In this document: positions 45,175-54,947 of the stretch, piece by piece
Position numbering within the stretch: the first letter of the stretch is position 1
Layout of the letters: every line of letters starts with the position of its first letter
Assembly: GCA_019914945.1 (NCBI GenBank)
Contig: CM034109.1
Coordinates: forward strand, 4,588,001-4,652,000
DNA length: 64,000 nt
From: Typha latifolia
Taxonomy: Eukaryota; Streptophyta; Magnoliopsida; Poales; Typhaceae
Direction: 5' to 3'
Notes under the pieces: generated by a model
The model's database searches: none
The model's input: only the letters and a program-made list of their open reading frames with translations
Told to the model about the DNA's origin: nothing
Translations under genes and position numbers: made by a program

Positions 45175-46024
45175 GAAAACTGAGCAAATATGCTCATTTC
45201 ATAGCATTGACGCACCCATTTTCAACAGAAAAGGTTGCTTGTTCGGAAAGTGGCGCGCTTGCATGGGATGCCTAGGACGATCGTGTTGGATCGGGATCGC
45301 ATCTTCATTAGCGAGTTTTGGTCTGAGTTCTTCAGATTGCAAGGGACTCAAGTCAACCTTAGCTCAGCTTATCACCCCGAGACGGATAGCCAAACCGAGG
45401 TGGTGAATCTCGGACTAAAGCAATACTTGCGATGCTTTGTGGCGGATCGACCAAAGGTTTGGGTCAAATTCCTTCCATGGGTCGAGTGGTCATACAATAC
45501 CGCTCATCACTCTAGCATCGACATGATCCCCTTTGAGGCGGTTTATGGGCAAACTCCCCTTGTCTTGGATGCCTATGATAGACTTGCGGCGGCGGATAGG
45601 ACCGAGCTTGACTTGGAACTTGCTAATCGAGATGAAACCTTGAGACAGCTCAAGATGCACCTAGCAAGAACCCAAAACCACATGAAACAAACTCATGACA
45701 AAGGCCGCCGTGAGCAAGAATTTGAGGTGGATCAATTGGTGTTCGTTCGAGCTCAACCATACTGGCAATCCACATTGAGGCCAATTCTGAACTAAAAGCT
45801 GGGTCACAACTAGTATGGTCTGTACCGAGTGCTACAACGAATCAGTCCAGTAGCTTACCGGTTGGACCTACCTGAGGGGACCAGGATCCATCTAGTTTTC
45901 CATGCATCGGCATTGAAGGCTCAGATCAGACCTAACCATGTGGTGGGTTCGGCTTGTCCGAACCAATGGAGGAAGATGGCCTAACTGAACCAGTCCGAGT
46001 CTTAGGCCGTAGGAGAAGACACCA
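45175..46024 (+). pseudogene. T2-type integrase fragment
   Basis: Starts abruptly at LSKYAHFIALTHPFST. A long frame 45235-45795 gives VARLHGMPRTIVLDRDRIFI (second D kept; VSDRD reads VLDRD), SSAYHPETDSQTEVVN (E kept), YNTAHHSSIDMIPFEAVYG and the C-terminal part to RAQPYWQSTL. YRLDLPEGTRIHLVFHASAL follows after a stop. It is joined to a T2 LTR lacking its start, so the chromodomain and polypurine tract were deleted. This supplies the integrase part of the family missing from the 27784-31199 unit. Confidence 0.85.
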
Positions 46025-46816
46025 TGGATCTAGATTTTCTGTATGTCGCGTTCGAACGCGGGTGGAGTGCGTTCAAATGCCTACATCAGGTTCGCACATC
46101 CAGAGAGTGTGAATTGTGCGTTCGAACGTGCCTGCGAACGCCTGCATCACATTCACAAATCCAGAGAAGTGAGAAATGTGCGTACGAACGCAATGGGGCG
46201 TGTTCGAACGTAGTCGGCGAAAATACACTATTTAGGGTTATTTTTAAATTGTTGGTTAGCCTTTAAATGTGTGGATGACAACCATGAAATCATTATTAAT
46301 GAATTGAGTTTTTTCTCTACATCCTTCGTCTTCTTCTCTCCCATTCTCTCGTTCCCCGGCGACGCTGTTTCTAACTACCGTCGACCGACCAATCACCCTA
46401 GTCCCTTAGGGGCGGCCCTCTTCTTCTCCTTCTTCCAATCTGTCCATCATTTGCCCTAATCCTTCCATCACCTATAACCCTTCCACCACCACTTACTCAT
46501 CAGTGCCACCCCATTAACGCTGGTCCACCACCATCCACCATGATCTAGGATCTCGTGCCTCCATCCACGAATCCTAAGATAGACTACTCGATGTTCGTCC
46601 ACTAATTGGATGATATCTCGAGATCTTGACATTCGATTCGCCTAAAACTTGATTTGTTGGAAAGCTCTTTTTCGAGGATATAACATATCAAAATATCACA
46701 TTGATCTGATGGCGGCATCCTTCGGGATCTATTTCCAAATTTTTGTATCAAATCCTGTCCAGATCTAAAAATCAGAATAGATCAAGCCTTGGTCAAAAAT
46801 GGGAGATCGTATCGCA
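46025..46816 (+). mobile_element. T2 LTR, 5'-truncated (3' LTR of the integrase fragment)
   Basis: Begins inside U3 at GTATGTCGCGTTCGAACGC and ends near GATCGTATCGCA. Four or more TTCGAA or TTCAAA palindromes at 46045-46220. The TGATACGATTCGG start is absent. No extra PBS unit is seen at this copy's end. Confidence 0.8.
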
Positions 46817-47148
46817 TTGATAATCTAATAAAAACAATTAAGTATACAACTCAATCTATACTTGACTAACTCTTTTTCTTTTCTCAACACGTACAAATTT
46901 TATTCTTAGTAGAATTTCACCTGAGCCATGATCCAATCCTTTAGCCATTTTTTTCCCTCTTTAGTAAGCTAAATGAGAGGAAGGATCGACAAAACATAAA
47001 GTTTACATAAGCATGTCATGGACATAATTAAATAACTCTGTAATTTCTAATTAGACCTACCTTTTCAGCACTCAATTGAGGTATAAGAGTTGCGAGAGTG
47101 TCTTTCGAGAACTTGATAACACCAGCCCATCGAAATATTCTAGGAGTC
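46817..47148. other. Unassigned AT-rich spacer
   Basis: No domain or repeat recognised; unrelated to the LTRs on either side. Confidence 0.4.
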
Positions 47149-48042
47149 TGATACGATTCGGGCTTTACCGATGTCGTCTCGAGCACGGATACTCTTTAGG
47201 GGTGTCTTTATTTCTTGTTTTAATGTTTAATTCCTAAGAAAATAAGTTTTCTATAAGTCACGTTCAAACGCTGGTGGAGTGCGTTCGAACGCGGTTGTGA
47301 ATGCCTACATCACATCTAGAGAGTGTGAATTGTGCGTTCGAACGCGCTGTGAACGCCTGTATCGCGTTCGCAAATCCAGAGAAGTGGGAAAAAGGTGTGG
47401 TCAGTCACGCGTTCGAACGCTTGCATCGCGTTCGCAAATCTAGAGAAGGGCGAAGTAAGTGCATTCAAACGCGAGCGGGCGCGTTCGAACGCGGTTGGCG
47501 AAAATGTATTGTTTAGGGTTAATTTTGAATTGTTTGGTTAGCCTCTAAAGGATGTGGATGGCAACCATAGAGTCATTATTGAATAATTGAGTTTTACCTT
47601 GCCTCCTTCGTCTTCTTTGCTCTCGTTCTCTCAACCCCCGGTGACGCCGCTTCTAACCTCTCTCGACCGGCCAATCACCCTAGTCCCTTGGGGGTGGCCC
47701 TCTCCTCCCCCTTCTTCCAATCTACCCAACACTTGACCTAACCCTTCAATCAACCATGACCCTTCCACCACCAATTTTCACCGGTGCCACCCCATTAACG
47801 CCGGTCCACCTCCAACCACCATCATTCTAGGATCTCGTGCCTCCATCCACGGATCTTGATCAGACCCCTTGATGTTCATCCACTAATTAGACGATATCTC
47901 GAGATCCCCATATCCAATTTGCCTAAAACTTAATTTGTTGGAAAGCTCATTTCAGGGGCTACAACATATCTGAATTTTAGGTCGATCCGATGACAGCATC
48001 TTTCGGGATCTATTTACAAATTTTCATGCCAGTTCTAGGTCC
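47149..48042 (+). mobile_element. Solo T2 LTR, 3'-truncated
   Basis: Starts TGATACGATTCGGGCTTTAC and follows the other T2 LTRs up to GCCAGTTCTAGGTCC, then diverges. The last ~80 bases, including the PBS-containing terminus, are missing. Palindromes at 47270-47505. Confidence 0.8.
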
Positions 48043-48914
48043 CTCATATTTTGGTCAGATAGACAAGATGATGAAGATAAGTTCCTAAATGCACAAATTG
48101 GAAGAAGAAGAAGAGAAAGAAGAAGAACCAGCTTAATTCATTCCTACAATGTCCAGTCAATCAACTTCACGTAAAAATATTGATTTCTCTATCTGCGGCA
48201 TTTAATGCAATACTTGAGTACAAAAAAGGCAAAGTTAGAAGAAAAATATGGAAAAAGCCTCAAGTGCAAGGGAAACCGAAAATGACCTTGGACGGCCAAA
48301 TCAAAAACCAAGTGAATTTTTGGTGCAAATAACCCATAATAAGCGGACAGCACTTAAGTTTGGGCTCAAAATTTATGTAAAATCTACATTCAATTACATG
48401 ATTTTTCCAACAATTATATGTTTTAATTTAAACTGCGTATGCGTAAATCCATTAAAATACCTATAACTGATATGAATATATATAAAATGATCTCTATCTG
48501 TTTTTTTTCCTCTTAACAAATGATTTACATGTCAAACAAGTATGATTCAATTTTGCTAAATCAAATTGATTTTAATTTTTGGATTTTAATCCTCAATTTG
48601 TTTTTTATTTTTCATATATTAAAACTAGTCAAACTAGGAATCCTTTATACACATATATATTGCTTCTTCATCTTTTTTTCTCTTAAGTTTTTTGTTTTGC
48701 TTTTACCAATATTTAATCTTCTATTTTTTTCCTGATGATGGTAGGTCTCGTACGATTTATCTTTTGCAGAATAAGGCAAAATTAAGCAAATCTTTCTCAA
48801 AAACGAAAGTGGAAATTCCTGCACAAAATTTGCTTCACCTTTCAAAAAATTTGAATTGTCTATTGGAAATTTATACTATGCTATGACCCTGTTCTTAGAG
48901 GGTCGATCTAGTGT
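48043..48914. other. Intergenic AT-rich DNA; no gene seen
   Basis: Contains copy 2 of the dispersed repeat and a T-rich stretch (48500-48735) whose ORFs are compositional. Confidence 0.45.
48190..48345 (+). repeat. Dispersed repeat, copy 2
   Basis: Matches 15180-15345 (shared GCCTCAAGTGCAAGG, ACGGCCAAAT/TGCCAAAT and GGTGCAAATAACC/GGTGCAATTAACC landmarks). Confidence 0.75.
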
Positions 48915-49088
48915 AGTTGCAGATTATTTGGTCCACATAGTACTAGAAGAATATTCGTCAAATATTCTTTCGATGTTGAAAAGTTATAGAATTGTTGGAT
49001 TTGCTCTGTAACTTTTCAATCTACATTTTTCATATTTGCACTCTTCTCTGATTCAAATTCTATCTATTGTCAAATCGGGATCTAACCA
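48915..49088 (-). mobile_element. Reverse LTR U5 remnant next to T3
   Basis: TAGTTGCAGATTATTTGGTCC...AATATTCGTCAAATATTC...AAGTTATAGAATTG...AATCTACATTTTTCATATTTG has the inverse order of T1/T5 U5 landmarks, like 17935-18110. In both places the remnant directly precedes a T3 LTR, so it may be a constant part of that element rather than an independent insertion. Confidence 0.5.
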
Positions 49089-49635
49089 GGACTACATGAG
49101 TTAAGTCGAGTCAAGTCGAGTTGAGTCAAATTAGTTAGTAAGCTTTATCTTATTGTTTGAATTTTAAATAAATTGAATAATTCGCATGTGGATCCAATCC
49201 ACTAGGGATTTTTATACCTATAAATAAGAGTGGACATGTGATGATAATATTATGGAAGGAATTTGAATTTAGCCAAGTTATATTTTTGTCCTTATCTTTT
49301 ACTGTACTTATTAAATTGCTTTTATCTTTCTAGAAGTAGATCATAGCACCTGATCTTCCAAACCCTAGCCACCTTCCTCCACTAGTAGCCACCTTACTTT
49401 ATGACTGTCCACCTCCACCCTTGGTCGTCCGCCACCATCCGACGATCGCCGCAATGTCGATTAATTATCATTCTGCCCTATTTGACCTTGCTCCACTATT
49501 TTATTAATATCTTTTCATCCACCACGTTGAATTCTCATAAAAGTAGATCCATTAGAACTCTTAACTTCCAAAACTACCTCTGTATAAATTTTCATTATTT
49601 TCTTACGTCCAGATCGGTCCAGATGGTTTGTGACA
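49089..49635 (+). mobile_element. 5' LTR of the T3 element
   Basis: GAGTCAAGTCGAGTTGAGTC, ATGTGGATCCAATCC, the TATA region CCTATAAATAAGAG and AACCCTAGCCACC align with the copies at 18294 and 51620. It ends GGTTTGTGACA before the PBS. No TTCGAA palindrome array is present in this family. Confidence 0.75.
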
Positions 49636-50297
49636 TTGGTATTAGAGCTGGCGTTCCTCAAACAATGATTATCACGTGATCCAAGACCAACGAGGAATGA
49701 GCAACCATAGAGGATCAGGAACTCATCTCCATTCCTGTGGAAGTTTCTTCGGCACCCCCTCCACTATGAGCAACTATCGACTACGAGCTCCTAGTGTGGG
49801 CAAAAGCATTTTTTAAGGAATTTTTGACCAAGATGAAGGAGATTAAACTGCCCTCAAGGACTCGATCCAAACCTTGATAGAGGCCCTACTGGCTACCCTC
49901 TACCGACCTTTGTTGCGTTGTCACCAATTGCACCGATAAAGGCTGAAAGATTGCCAGCGAAGGCAATTTATGCTATAGCAAACCCGCGGCTAGTGGTCGT
50001 AGGTCCGGCGTACCACCGGCGGCCACGACTAGCTTCATCGAGCCGACTGCTAGCCAGTGGTGACCGCCGTAGCCGGTGGGCGATCGTTTGGTGGTTGAAC
50101 CCGACAGCCACCATCGTAGGAAGCTACCCCTACGTCAGTGTGGCTCCACCACCACCGCTCCAATGTAGTGGGGCCATGGGTCCTGATACGATTCGGACTT
50201 CACCGACGTCGTCTCGAGCATGGATTCACTTTAGGAGTATTTTTATTTCATGTTTTAGTGTTTAATTTCCATTAAAATAAGTTTTTTGTAAGTCGCG

Positions 50298-50560
50298 TTC
50301 GAATGCAGGTGGAGTGAGTTCGAACGCGGTTTTTGAACGGGGTTATGAACGTGGTGAAGAGAATGTACTGTGCGTTCGAACGCGGTGCGTTCGAACGCAC
50401 TGTGAACGGCTGCATCGCGTTCGCAAATACCGACAGGCGCGTTCGATCGCGCGTTCGATCGCGCGTTCGATCGCGCGTTCGAACGCCTCCATCGCGTTCG
50501 CAAATCTAGAAGAGCGAACTCGGTGCGTTCAAACGCGGTTGGGCGAGTTCGAACGCGGTC
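50298..50560 (+). promoter_or_regulatory. U3 palindrome array of the T2 LTR
   Basis: About ten GCGTTCGAACGC-type sites, including back-to-back copies at 50371-50400, plus three TTCGATC variants and two TGCATCGCGTTCGCAAAT words. TATAAAAG follows at 50606. Location between the LTR start and the TATA box suggests an enhancer; no binding factor is known to me. Confidence 0.65.
50437..50484 (+). repeat. 12-bp tandem repeat, four copies
   Basis: GCGCGTTCGATC repeated three times and then GCGCGTTCGAAC. The sister LTR has only two copies at about 21989-22012. Confidence 0.85.
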
Positions 50561-51162
50561 GACGAAAATTGTGTTTTTAGGGTTAATTTGAGTTGTTGGT
50601 TAGCCTATAAAAGGATATGGTAGGCAACCAAATTGATTATTGATTATTGAGATTGAGTTTTGCCTTGCCTCCTTCGTCTTCTTTACTCCCGTTCTCTCAA
50701 TCCCCGGCGACGCCGCTTCTAACCTCCCTTGTCCGGCTAATCACCCTAGTCCCTTAGGGGTGGCCCTCTTCTCCCCCTTCGTCCAATCTATCCCACACTT
50801 GCCCTAATCCTTCCATCAACCACAACCCTTCCACTATCACTTTTCACCGGTGCCACCACATTAACGCCGGTCCACCTTCAACCACCATTACCTAGGATCA
50901 CGTGCCTCCATCCACGGATCCAAAATAGACCATCTGACCTTTGTCCACAAATCGGACGATATCTTAAGATCCCCACATTCGATTCGCCTGTAACTAGATT
51001 TGTTGGAAAGTTCTTTTCTGGGGCTACAACATATCAAAGTTTCACATCGATGCGACGGCGGCATATTTCGGGATCTTATTTCAAAGTTCCGTGCCAGATC
51101 TAGTCCAGATCAAGAATTGGAAGAGATCGACCCTTCACCAAAAAGGCGAGATCGCATCAAGC

Positions 51163-51174
51163 TGGTATCAGAGC
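51163..51174 (+). promoter_or_regulatory. PBS copy inside the second T2 LTR terminus
   Basis: TGGTATCAGAGC, 27 bases before the integrated end, as in the copy at 22683. Confidence 0.85.
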
Positions 51175-51619
51175 TCCATAGTTAGAGGCATGATCGTACC
51201 AGGTCCCTTCCGTAGTTGTCGAGGGCTAAAGGACCCGTCGACGATGCGCCATGCTCATCGTCGTTTACTGCTGCGTGGACCTACTGAATGGCTAGAGACG
51301 ACCCAACCGCACAGCTCACTAGAGACAGCATCTGCCCTGACTTAGCTTGTGCCGATGGCTCAACCTAACCAGTAGATGATCTCGCGCCACTTTGTACCCA
51401 TTGACTTCGAACAACATCGAAAAAAAAATGTTGTGTTTTTACTATGATGACCGATTTACACCCAGTCATAAATGCAAGCGCTAGTTAGCCCACGTCATGT
51501 TCCTAGGCAGATTCGAGGAAGATGAACCCGAATCCACTAATTGCCACAACAAGTTGTACGAGTACAAGGAAGTGAGAGACTAGTCACCTTGAGGATAATA
51601 TGTTGAAAGCTTGGGTGGA

Positions 51620-52168
51620 TTATTACGATCCGACCGCATGGGTTAATTCGAGTCAAGTTAGTTAGTTAGTTTTATATTATTGTTTAAATTTTAAATAAAT
51701 CGAATAATTCACATGTGGATCCGATTCGCTAGGGATTTTTACTCCTATAAATAGGAGTGGACATATGCTGATAATTATCATGGAAGGAATTGCGTTTAGC
51801 TAAGTTAATATTTTCGTCCTTATCTTTTACCATAGCCGTTAGATTGTCTTTATCCTTCTAAGAGTAGATCATAGTCGTAGAAGCATCTTGATCTTCCGAA
51901 CCTTAGCACCTTCCTCCACCAGTAGCCACCCTACTTTACAGCCATCCACTACCCTTGGTCATCCGCCACCCTTCGACAACTGCCTTAATGTCGGTTAATT
52001 ACCATTCTGCCCTATTTAATCTTGCTCCACTATTTTATTAATATCTTTTTATGCAGACATCGAATTCTCGTGAAACTAGATTCATTAGAACCCTAACTTT
52101 TGAGGCTACCTCTATATAAATTTTTACAAATTTCTTACATCCATATGGGTTCAGATCTAGTTCATAAT
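51620..52168 (+). mobile_element. 3' LTR of the T3 element
   Basis: TATTACGATCCGACCGCATGG start, CCTATAAATAGGAG TATA region, end near TTCATAATAG. It matches the 5' LTR through most of its length. Confidence 0.75.
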
Positions 52169-52700
52169 AGGTATTGGTAGTGGCCAGTGGTGAGATAGTT
52201 GTAGCGTGGTATTACTAATGGGGTGTGGTGGTGGGAGGTTGCTGGTTAGAATAGAGAGAAAGATGAGGGAGAGTGTTGATGGCCCTAAGGGACTAGGGGG
52301 ATCGTCAGACGAGAACGGAGGAAGGCTAGTTGGCAGCCAAGGTGATAGCAACAAAGGTTTGAGGAAGTGCTAGGGTTAAAGGGAAGAGCAAGGGGGAGAG
52401 GGAGGGAGGAGATGGACTCAATCAATTAATTCTTCAATTCATTGCTAACCTGATTGCACTCTACAATATTTAAAGAAGGCTAACCGACTTGACCTAACCA
52501 GCTTACTAAACAAGACCCAACTAACTAATTAAATAACCTAAGTCATAACAAACTAAAATAGAAATTGACTCAACTTAAATAGAAATCAACTAAGCCAAAA
52601 TAATTGACTCAACCAAGTGATTCCAATGCCTCTTAATGTGATCTGACTTGGCTCGGTTCACATAAATCTACCACGCATCTACTCATTTTGTCCTCAAAGT
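52169..52700 (-). mobile_element. Reverse-oriented LTR remnant with polypurine tract
   Basis: Contains the inverse of a CCCTAGTCCCTTAGGGCC block also found in T2 U5. At 52676-52700 CTACTCATTTTGTCCTCAAAG is the inverse of a CTTTGAGGACAAAATGAGTAG purine-rich pol end, so the LTR start lies near 52670. Family not determined. No other internal domain remains except possible pol-end sequence to about 52850. Confidence 0.55.
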
Positions 52701-53041
52701 GATAGCTCCAATGGGCTCGATCAACTTAGGTCCAGGTAGATCAGGTGGAGTCATTTCCGTTGGTCCATCTGTGGCCTGATCCACCTTCTTCTTTGACTCA
52801 AATTGACCATCTTTCAATCCTCCAAGCAACCTTCTCTAAGTTCTGAATTGTGAGGAAGGAAAGGCAAACCAAAATAAAAAAAAGAGACTAAGTCAACCGA
52901 GTCGGTTTGACACGAGATCAACTCAAGCTAATCTTATGCCATTTATATGTGGGTTGCATCCACGGCCTTCCAAAACATTGATGGACTGTTATCCTGGATT
53001 TGTACTTTTAGGACAAAATGAGCAGAAGTATGGTGGAATAA
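52701..53041. other. Unassigned retroelement debris
   Basis: The first 150 bases may be the pol end of the reverse element to the left; the remainder is unassigned. No intact frame. Confidence 0.4.
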
Positions 53042-53796
53042 TGTGATTCAAACCACACTGAGTCAGATACAACCTATGGACCCTATTTCTTATTTTGGTT
53101 TATTAGTTTTCTTTAGAAAATAAAAATTCTAGTTGTCCCGTTCGAACGTAGGGAGGTCGCATTCGAACGCCCCATGCGAACGCCTACATACATTCGCACA
53201 TATAGAGAATTCGAATTGTGTGTTCGAATGCATGGAGGTCACATTCGAACGCCCTTGTTCAAACGCCAGCATACATTCACACATACAAAGGACAAGAATT
53301 GTGCGTTCGAACACGCTCGACCCTGTTCAAACGTGATCGGTGAGAATGCATTATTTCTAAGTTTACCATTTGTTAGTTTGGCTTGTTAGGTTAGCCTCTT
53401 AATATGTGGATGGCAACCTAATTGGGATAATTAATGAATATTGAGTTTTCTTCCCTTCTTTCTCTACCCTAGCTCTTCTCCCTCCTCACTCAAACCCTAG
53501 TCGTGTGTCATCTCGACGCCGGTTACCCCTAATCCTCCTCGACTATCGGATCCTCCCTCCTCCTTGGGATCTCGACCAACTCCCTCCCCCCCCTAATTGA
53601 GTTTGCGTCCTAAGTGCAGTCTGAATTTGCAAATGGCATGAATATCAAAAATATAGATCTAAAAGATACGGATTCTATCCCCACTCATTTCGTAATTATC
53701 TAACTATGGAGAATATTTTGAGAATATTCTCCTCAAACTGTGTGGACTATTTCCCTATATCCGAGCTTGATTGGAAATGAATGCTCGGTTCATATC
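53042..53796 (+). mobile_element. T5 LTR, second copy
   Basis: TGTGATTCAAACCACACTGAG to GGTTCATATCA; palindromes at 53135-53340, including GCATTCGAACGCC forms. It interrupts the 3' LTR of the T4 element; the flanking five bases do not match, so one side has been rearranged. Confidence 0.7.
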
Positions 53797-54101
53797 AAAG
53801 TTTGATTTGGATCTAGCAACGGGCATGCAAATGCCATAAGCCTTGTCTAATGTCGGGCTGAGGCATTTGAACACTAGGCGGGTGGCATTCAAATGCCTTA
53901 AGACCTGCTTGAGTGTCGAGCTGAGGCATTCGAATGTCTTAAGCCTGACTGGCTATCAAACTTGAGCATTCAAATGCTAGACTGGTGGCATTCGAACGCC
54001 TTAACCAGAGGACATATTTCTTAAAAATTAAACTCCTAGACTATATAATTCATAAGCAAATAAGCTTCTAACTAAGGAATGAATAAAGTTAGTTCATATC
54101 A
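53797..54101 (-). mobile_element. 3' LTR of the T4 element (partial)
   Basis: The GGCATTCAAATGCC and GGCATTCGAATG words with TTAAGCC spacers match 63740-63960 of the 5' LTR. Its U3 end TGATATGAAC (minus strand) is at 54101. The U5 side is lost at the T5 LTR. Confidence 0.75.
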
Positions 54102-54128
54102 GTCGACCACGGTTCTCCCACCTTGTCC

Positions 54129-54947
54129 TCAAGGTGTGGTGTCAAAAAAATATGATGCTGCATCCATCGTAGCCTCTAGCGGTGTTACTGGTGGCCGAGG
54201 CATCTCCAACATATCTTCCCTTGCACAAGGGAATTGAGACATCTCCTCAAACATGATGCTGCTGAACTCAAATGTCATTGGTACTAGGCTTTGTAGCCAC
54301 TGTATTCCTAGGATCACATTAGCACCTCATAAGTCCAACTGGTACAAGTCCACCTCAAAGCGGTGGCCTTACACCTAAATCCCAACTTCATGGCACAAAT
54401 TATTCACCCTTAGCATGGTACCATCGCTAATTACTACATCAAATCCTACCATCGGCTCCGCATGCAACCCAAGCTTGTAGACTAACCTCTCATCTAGGAA
54501 GTTGTGTACTTCCTAAATCAATTAGGACATGTACACATTGCTTCTTGATTAGGCTATTCACCCAAGGGCCTTCAGCACGGCAGTTCTCGAGTACTCGTGC
54601 AACAAAATCTACGTGTAGTCGTGACACCCTACGTACTCTCCAAAGTTCTTGCCCTTAAGCTCAGCACTGCTCTCCTCCTCAGCAACCTCAAACTTTGTGT
54701 CCACAAAGCCATCTATGAGCATGATACTCCCAATCAATTTGGTGCAGTGGCCGGGTGTGAATTGTTTGTTGCATCAGAAGCACAATACTTTCATTCTTCT
54801 TTCTTCAACTTGGGCTACGTGATTGTTCGGACAGTGCTTCATGTGCCTCCCTTCACATCTGAGGAAGGTTGTAGTAGTGCTCTCGTTCTAGGAATTATAA
54901 TTGCTGGTCCCACACCTAGTATGGCACCTTCGAGTGCATTGTTTGCC
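54129..54947 (-). pseudogene. gag end, zinc knuckle and protease of the T4 element
   Basis: Right to left in broken frames: CF*CNKQFTPGHCTK (knuckle with a stop for the second-cysteine arginine context), IGSIMLIDGFVDTKFEVAEE, LLHEYSRTAVLKALG, then VHNFLDERLVYKLGLHAEP and GANVILGIQWLQSLVPMTF. The catalytic DSG triplet is lost in a frameshift before HNFLDE. The gag continues on the far side of element F at 62047. Confidence 0.82.

Larger units (their letters stand above)
50184..51201 (+). mobile_element. T2 LTR insertion (1,018 bp) with GGTCC target duplication and an internal PBS
   Basis: Starts TGATACGATTCGGACTTCAC and ends GGCATGATCGTACCA; GGTCC lies at 50179-50183 and 51202-51206. Same architecture as 21753-22721: the LTR end word GATCGCATCA (51151-51160) is followed by a PBS and then the true end. 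Slightly longer because of an expanded 12-bp repeat in U3. The two copies are close in sequence, suggesting recent activity. Confidence 0.88.
49650..51610 (+). pseudogene. gag remnant of the T3 element, split by a T2 LTR
   Basis: The leader and gag-like sequence (49650-50183) resume at 51202. At about 51428-51480 a broken frame reads CFYYDDRFTPSHKCKR, the gypsy zinc knuckle with its second cysteine replaced by tyrosine, followed by HVMFLGRFEEDEPE. Between 51560 and 51615 the sequence passes into the polypurine region without any pol domain. The GGTCC target duplication of the insert is intact. Confidence 0.7.
49089..52168 (+). mobile_element. T3 element: LTR-gag-LTR without pol, with a nested T2 LTR
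   Basis: 5' LTR to 49635, PBS TGGTATTAGAGC (49637-49648), a short internal region, a zinc-knuckle remnant, then directly a chromodomain-end/polypurine segment (CACCTTGAGGATAATATG...) and the 3' LTR from 51620. Protease, RT, RNase H and integrase are absent. A T2 LTR sits at 50184-51201. It would depend on enzymes made elsewhere. Confidence 0.75.

Noticed and set aside
50298..50560. TTCGAA palindromes read as heat-shock elements
   Set aside because: Canonical elements need GAA and TTC blocks spaced by two bases (nGAAnnTTCn). Here TTC and GAA abut with no spacer and no third block, so a heat-shock role is not supported.
50298..50560. TTCGAA palindromes read as Pol III B boxes (GGTTCGANNCC)
   Set aside because: The fit to GCGTTCGAACGC has mismatches at conserved positions, there is no A box at the right distance and no tRNA fold, so no tRNA or SINE is called.
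50298..50560. Regularly repeated palindromes as a possible CRISPR-like array
   Set aside because: Spacing is irregular, units sit inside LTR U3 regions and the host is a plant; no cas genes exist.
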